Assembly: GCA_022776785.1 (NCBI GenBank)
Contig: JALFHA010000299.1
Coordinates: 1 to 8,273, forward strand
Length of the DNA stretch: 8,273 nt
From: Clostridiales bacterium
GTDB lineage: Bacteria > Bacillota > Clostridia > Christensenellales > Aristaeellaceae
Reading direction: 5' to 3'
A program made the translations under genes and the position numbers. The notes under the pieces are model-generated. The model ran no database searches and was not told the origin of the DNA. It saw nothing but the letters and a program-made list of their open reading frames with translations. Each line of letters starts with the position of its first letter. The stretch's first letter is position 1. This document shows positions 6,576-8,273 of the stretch, in pieces.

Positions 6576-6604
6576 TGGATTTTCACCGGATGATATGGTA
6601 TCAT
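6576..6604 (+). promoter_or_regulatory. Possible extended -10 promoter with palindrome upstream of the DUF1015 gene
   Basis: TATCAT (6599-6604) is preceded by TGG (6596-6598), an extended -10 arrangement. The -35 at 17 nt is poor (TGGATT, 6576-6581). The -10 lies in a perfect inverted repeat, ATGATA-TGG-TATCAT (6590-6604), which could bind a dimeric regulator. A start near 6611 would leave a leader of about 40 nt. Confidence 0.4.
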
Positions 6605-6650
6605 GATGGTCTACAGCGCCGCTCAGGCGGCGGGGAGAGGGGTTAGGCAG

Positions 6651-7877
6651 ATGAGCAATTGTGTCTTTGGCGCGGCGGACGTGCTGCTTCCGCGCGTGAA
6701 TGAAATGGAGAAGTGGGCTGTTGTGGCGTGCGATCAGTTTTCCTCCGAACCGGAATACTGGGCGCGCGTGCGCAGGGAGATTGGCGATGCGCCCTCGGCG
6801 CTGAACCTGATTCTGCCCGAGGCCGAGCTGGGCGCGCAGGGCGAGGCGGAGCGCATCGCGCAGATTCATGCCGCCATGCGCGCGTATCTGGCGCGCGGCG
6901 TGTTTGAAAAGCATGAGCGTGCGTTTGTCTACGTCGAGCGCACGCTGCTTGGCGGCGCGGTGCGCAGGGGCGTGGTCGGCATGGTCGATCTGGAGGAGTA
7001 TGATTACCGCGCGGGCGCGCAGGCCGCCGTGCGCGCGACGGAGAAGACCGTCGTCGAGCGCATCCCGCCGCGCATGGCGATCCGCCAGGGGGCGGCGGTC
7101 GAACTGCCGCATGTGCTGCTGCTGTGCGACGACGAGCGGCGCGCGCTCATTGAGCCGCTGACGCTTAAAAAGGACAGCCTGCCGCTGCTGTATGATTTTG
7201 AGCTGATGGAGCACGGCGGGCGCATCGCCGGGTATCTGGTGCAGGGCGGGGAGGCCCGCGAGCTGGAGGCGCGCATCGAAGACTATGAGGCGCGCTGCAT
7301 GGAGAGCAGCGGGCTTTGCTACGCCGTGGGCGACGGCAATCACTCTCTGGCAGCGGCCAAGGCCTGCTATGAGGCGCAGAAGGCCGCGCAGGGCGGCGCG
7401 GCGGACAGCCTGGCGCGCTTTGCGCTGGTGGAGCTGGAGAACATCCGCGATGAGGCGCAGGTCTTTGAGCCAATTCACCGCATCGTGACGGGCGTGCAGC
7501 CCGACGCGCTGCTCTCGGCGTTTGAGGAGCGCTGCGGCGCAGCGCAGGGGCATCGCGTTGCGTGGGTTGCCGGGGAGCGTCGCGGCAGCGTGACGCTCAG
7601 CGCCGCCATCAGCCCGCTGGCCGTCGGCGTGCTGCAGGGCTTTCTGGATGAATACCTCAAGGAGCACGGCGGGCAGATTGACTACATCCACGGCGAGGAT
7701 GTGCTGGAGCGTCTGGCACAGCGCGCGGACGCCGTCGGCTTCCTGCTGCCGCCGATGGAAAAGGGGCAGCTCTTTGACGGCGTGGTGAAGGACGGCTCCC
7801 TTCCGCGCAAGACCTTCTCGATGGGTCACGCCTGCGAAAAGCGGTATTATCTCGAAGCGCGCAGGATCGCGCCGTAA
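6651..7877 (+). CDS. DUF1015 family protein, function unassigned
   Basis: A 408-residue soluble protein, the usual length for DUF1015. The N-terminus FGAADVLLP followed by MEKWAVVACDQFSSEPEYW is the family's typical opening. VGDGNHSLAAAK (226-237) is its most conserved block. The C-terminus carries YIHGED and ends with a basic strand KRYYLEARRIAP. The family resembles ParB-like folds, and from memory its genes often lie near serA/serC in Clostridia, which hints at serine or amino-acid metabolism, but no such gene lies here. I therefore assign no function. ATG 6651 is preferred to ATG 6603 or 6606 because GAGAGGGG (6635-6642) sits 8 nt upstream, the family similarity starts there, and the earlier ATGs fall inside the presumed promoter. 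It is a single-gene unit closed by the terminator at 7900-7935. There is no signal peptide or membrane segment. Confidence 0.9.
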   Translation: MSNCVFGAADVLLPRVNEMEKWAVVACDQFSSEPEYWARVRREIGDAPSALNLILPEAELGAQGEAERIAQIHAAMRAYLARGVFEKHERAFVYVERTLLGGAVRRGVVGMVDLEEYDYRAGAQAAVRATEKTVVERIPPRMAIRQGAAVELPHVLLLCDDERRALIEPLTLKKDSLPLLYDFELMEHGGRIAGYLVQGGEARELEARIEDYEARCMESSGLCYAVGDGNHSLAAAKACYEAQKAAQGGAADSLARFALVELENIRDEAQVFEPIHRIVTGVQPDALLSAFEERCGAAQGHRVAWVAGERRGSVTLSAAISPLAVGVLQGFLDEYLKEHGGQIDYIHGEDVLERLAQRADAVGFLLPPMEKGQLFDGVVKDGSLPRKTFSMGHACEKRYYLEARRIAP

Positions 7878-7899
7878 GGCGATGCGCGGCATATTTCTC

Positions 7900-7935
7900 A
7901 CAGCCTTTATCCCTCTGGGGAGAGGCTGTTTATTT
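7900..7935 (+). terminator. Terminator after the DUF1015 gene
   Basis: ACAGCCT (7900-7906) pairs with AGGCTGT (7923-7929). The inner part TCCC/GGGA extends the stem with a small internal mismatch. The tail TTTATTT follows (7929-7935). It begins 23 nt after the stop codon. Confidence 0.88.
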
Positions 7936-7942
7936 GACCTAT

Positions 7943-8135
7943 AGGAAATTGCGTCACCATCGGCCACGAAGGAAAAGGAAGGGAGAATACAGAGTGGGTC
8001 GGAAGTGGGAGCGGGCACTGCCCGCTTTTTGTGCACCTTAGGAAATTGCGTCACCATCGGCCACGAAGGAAAAGGAATGGAGAATACAGAGTGGGTCGGA
8101 AGTGGAAGCGGGACTGCACACTTTTTGTGCACCTT
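7943..8135. repeat. Tandem direct repeat, ~97-bp unit, two copies
   Basis: Copy 1 spans 7943-8039 (97 bp) and copy 2 spans 8040-8135 (96 bp). Both begin AGGAAATTGCGTCACC and end TTTTTGTGCACCTT. Aligned by eye they differ at four substitutions and one single-base deletion. Four of these five changes fall in the last 32 bases, where the hairpin lies; the first 38 bases are identical. The unit length is not a multiple of three, and the two copies read in different frames on the minus strand, so it is not a coding repeat. It is purine-rich on the plus strand. There are no terminal inverted repeats, no transposase and only two adjacent copies, so it is neither an insertion sequence nor a CRISPR. 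It may be one site of a dispersed intergenic repeat that has duplicated. Confidence 0.95.
8010..8030 (+). terminator. Terminator hairpin inside repeat copy 1
   Basis: AGCGGG (8010-8015) pairs with CCCGCT (8021-8026) around CACTG, and the T-tract runs 8026-8030. The same place in copy 2 reads GCGGGACTGCACACTTTTT: the right arm is mutated (CCCGC to CACAC) and one C is deleted, so the stem is lost although the five Ts remain. It would act as a second terminator about 80 nt behind the one at 7900-7935. Confidence 0.75.
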
Positions 8136-8156
8136 ATACTATTTTGCGGCTAAAAT

Positions 8157-8273
8157 CTAGCTTTGCAGAATCAGCCCCGTTTCAATCGTAGGATGCTTCG
8201 CATCCTGCTCTGAAACTGCTTTTTCTTTTGAACAATAAGGGAACATTGGGCTGCCGACCCGGGAAACCCGCAT
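8157..8273 (-). CDS. Weak open reading frame reaching the right edge, hypothetical
   Basis: On the minus strand an ATG at the last three bases (8273-8271) opens a 38-codon frame that stops with TAG at 8159-8157. The frame may also continue from beyond the window, so this could be the C-terminal end of a larger gene. The peptide ends SEQDAKHPTIETGLILQS, and I do not recognise a family. Third-position GC is only about half, far below the genes in this window, and the frame covers a perfect hairpin (8190-8206), so it could equally be noncoding. No ribosome site can be judged because the sequence ends at the ATG. Confidence 0.2.
   Translation of the reverse strand: MRVSRVGSPMFPYCSKEKAVSEQDAKHPTIETGLILQS
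8179..8229 (+). terminator. Bulged hairpin with U-rich tail, possible terminator or small structured RNA
   Basis: An outer stem GTTTCA (8179-8184) with TGAAAC (8211-8216) encloses a perfect inner stem AGGATGC (8190-8196) with GCATCCT (8200-8206) and loop TTC. The tail TTTTTCTTTT (8220-8229) follows three bases after the outer stem. The form suits a plus-strand terminator, or one transcribed toward the right edge, but no plus-strand gene ends just before it. Confidence 0.45.

Larger units (their letters stand above)
7878..8273. other. Gene-poor intergenic region, 396 bp
   Basis: No convincing coding frame is present. The stretch holds the DUF1015 terminator, the tandem 97-bp repeat, a TATACT hexamer (8135-8140) with no fitting -35, the bulged hairpin at 8179-8229 and a small CGGG-AAA-CCCG hairpin (8260-8270) at the edge. 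It is visibly richer in A and T than the flanking genes. I saw no tRNA, no attachment-site core and no transposase remnant. Confidence 0.7.

Noticed and set aside
6549..8132. A 527-codon minus-strand open frame over the DUF1015 gene and the tandem repeat
   Set aside because: It is antisense to a clear family member. In the repeat part the two copies are read in different frames, so the repeat is not conserved as protein.
7943..8135. CRISPR array or insertion sequence
   Set aside because: The repeat units abut with no unique spacers, there are only two, and there are no inverted ends, transposase or cas genes.
8135..8156. A promoter around TATACT or TAAAAT
   Set aside because: No acceptable -35 hexamer lies 16-18 nt upstream of either, on either strand, and no gene follows.

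Overview
The window is GC-rich (about two thirds G+C by eye, strongly GC-biased third codon positions), with strong AGGAGG-type ribosome binding sites and compact transcription units that mostly end in hairpin-plus-U terminators. The gene families (a ComEB-type dCMP deaminase, a three-subunit molybdenum hydroxylase, a Firmicutes-style MATE exporter and a DUF1015 protein) suggest a GC-rich anaerobic member of the Clostridia. That placement is an inference from style and families, not a proof.

Layout. (1) Positions 1-66, minus strand: 22 codons of a divergent gene that runs off the left edge; its N-terminus resembles a SpoVB-like flippase. (2) 142-618: dCMP deaminase, followed by a terminator at about 666-697. 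(3) 765-4911: a four-gene operon, with a promoter at 695-723 whose -35 box overlaps the U-tract of the preceding terminator. In order it encodes the FAD subunit, the [2Fe-2S] subunit and the molybdopterin subunit of a xanthine dehydrogenase-family hydroxylase, then a MocA-type CTP:molybdopterin cytidylyltransferase. The genes are 3 nt apart or share ATGA overlaps, and a strong terminator closes the operon at 4926-4964. (4) 5137-6513: a MATE exporter with its own near-consensus promoter (TTGAAA-17-TATAAT) and a structured leader of about 90 nt, ended by a UUCG-loop terminator. (5) 6651-7877: a DUF1015 protein, preceded by a 15-bp palindrome over a possible -10 element and followed by a terminator. 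(6) 7878-8273: no convincing gene. It holds a tandem duplication of a ~97-bp unit (one copy with an intact terminator, one with a decayed one), then a bulged hairpin with a U-rich tail and a weak minus-strand open frame reaching the right edge. Base composition here is visibly less GC-rich than in the genes.

How the genes work together. The operon at 765-4911 makes a complete hydroxylase: substrate is oxidised at the Mo centre, electrons pass through two [2Fe-2S] clusters to FAD, and MocA converts molybdopterin to the cytosine dinucleotide form that bacterial members of this family use. The substrate cannot be read from the sequence. The dCMP deaminase (dUMP/dTMP supply), the MATE exporter and the DUF1015 protein look like independent units.

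Nothing here is clearly a new defence or mobile system. The items most worth a second look are the tandem 97-bp terminator-bearing repeat, the unassigned hydroxylase operon and the structured leader of the exporter.
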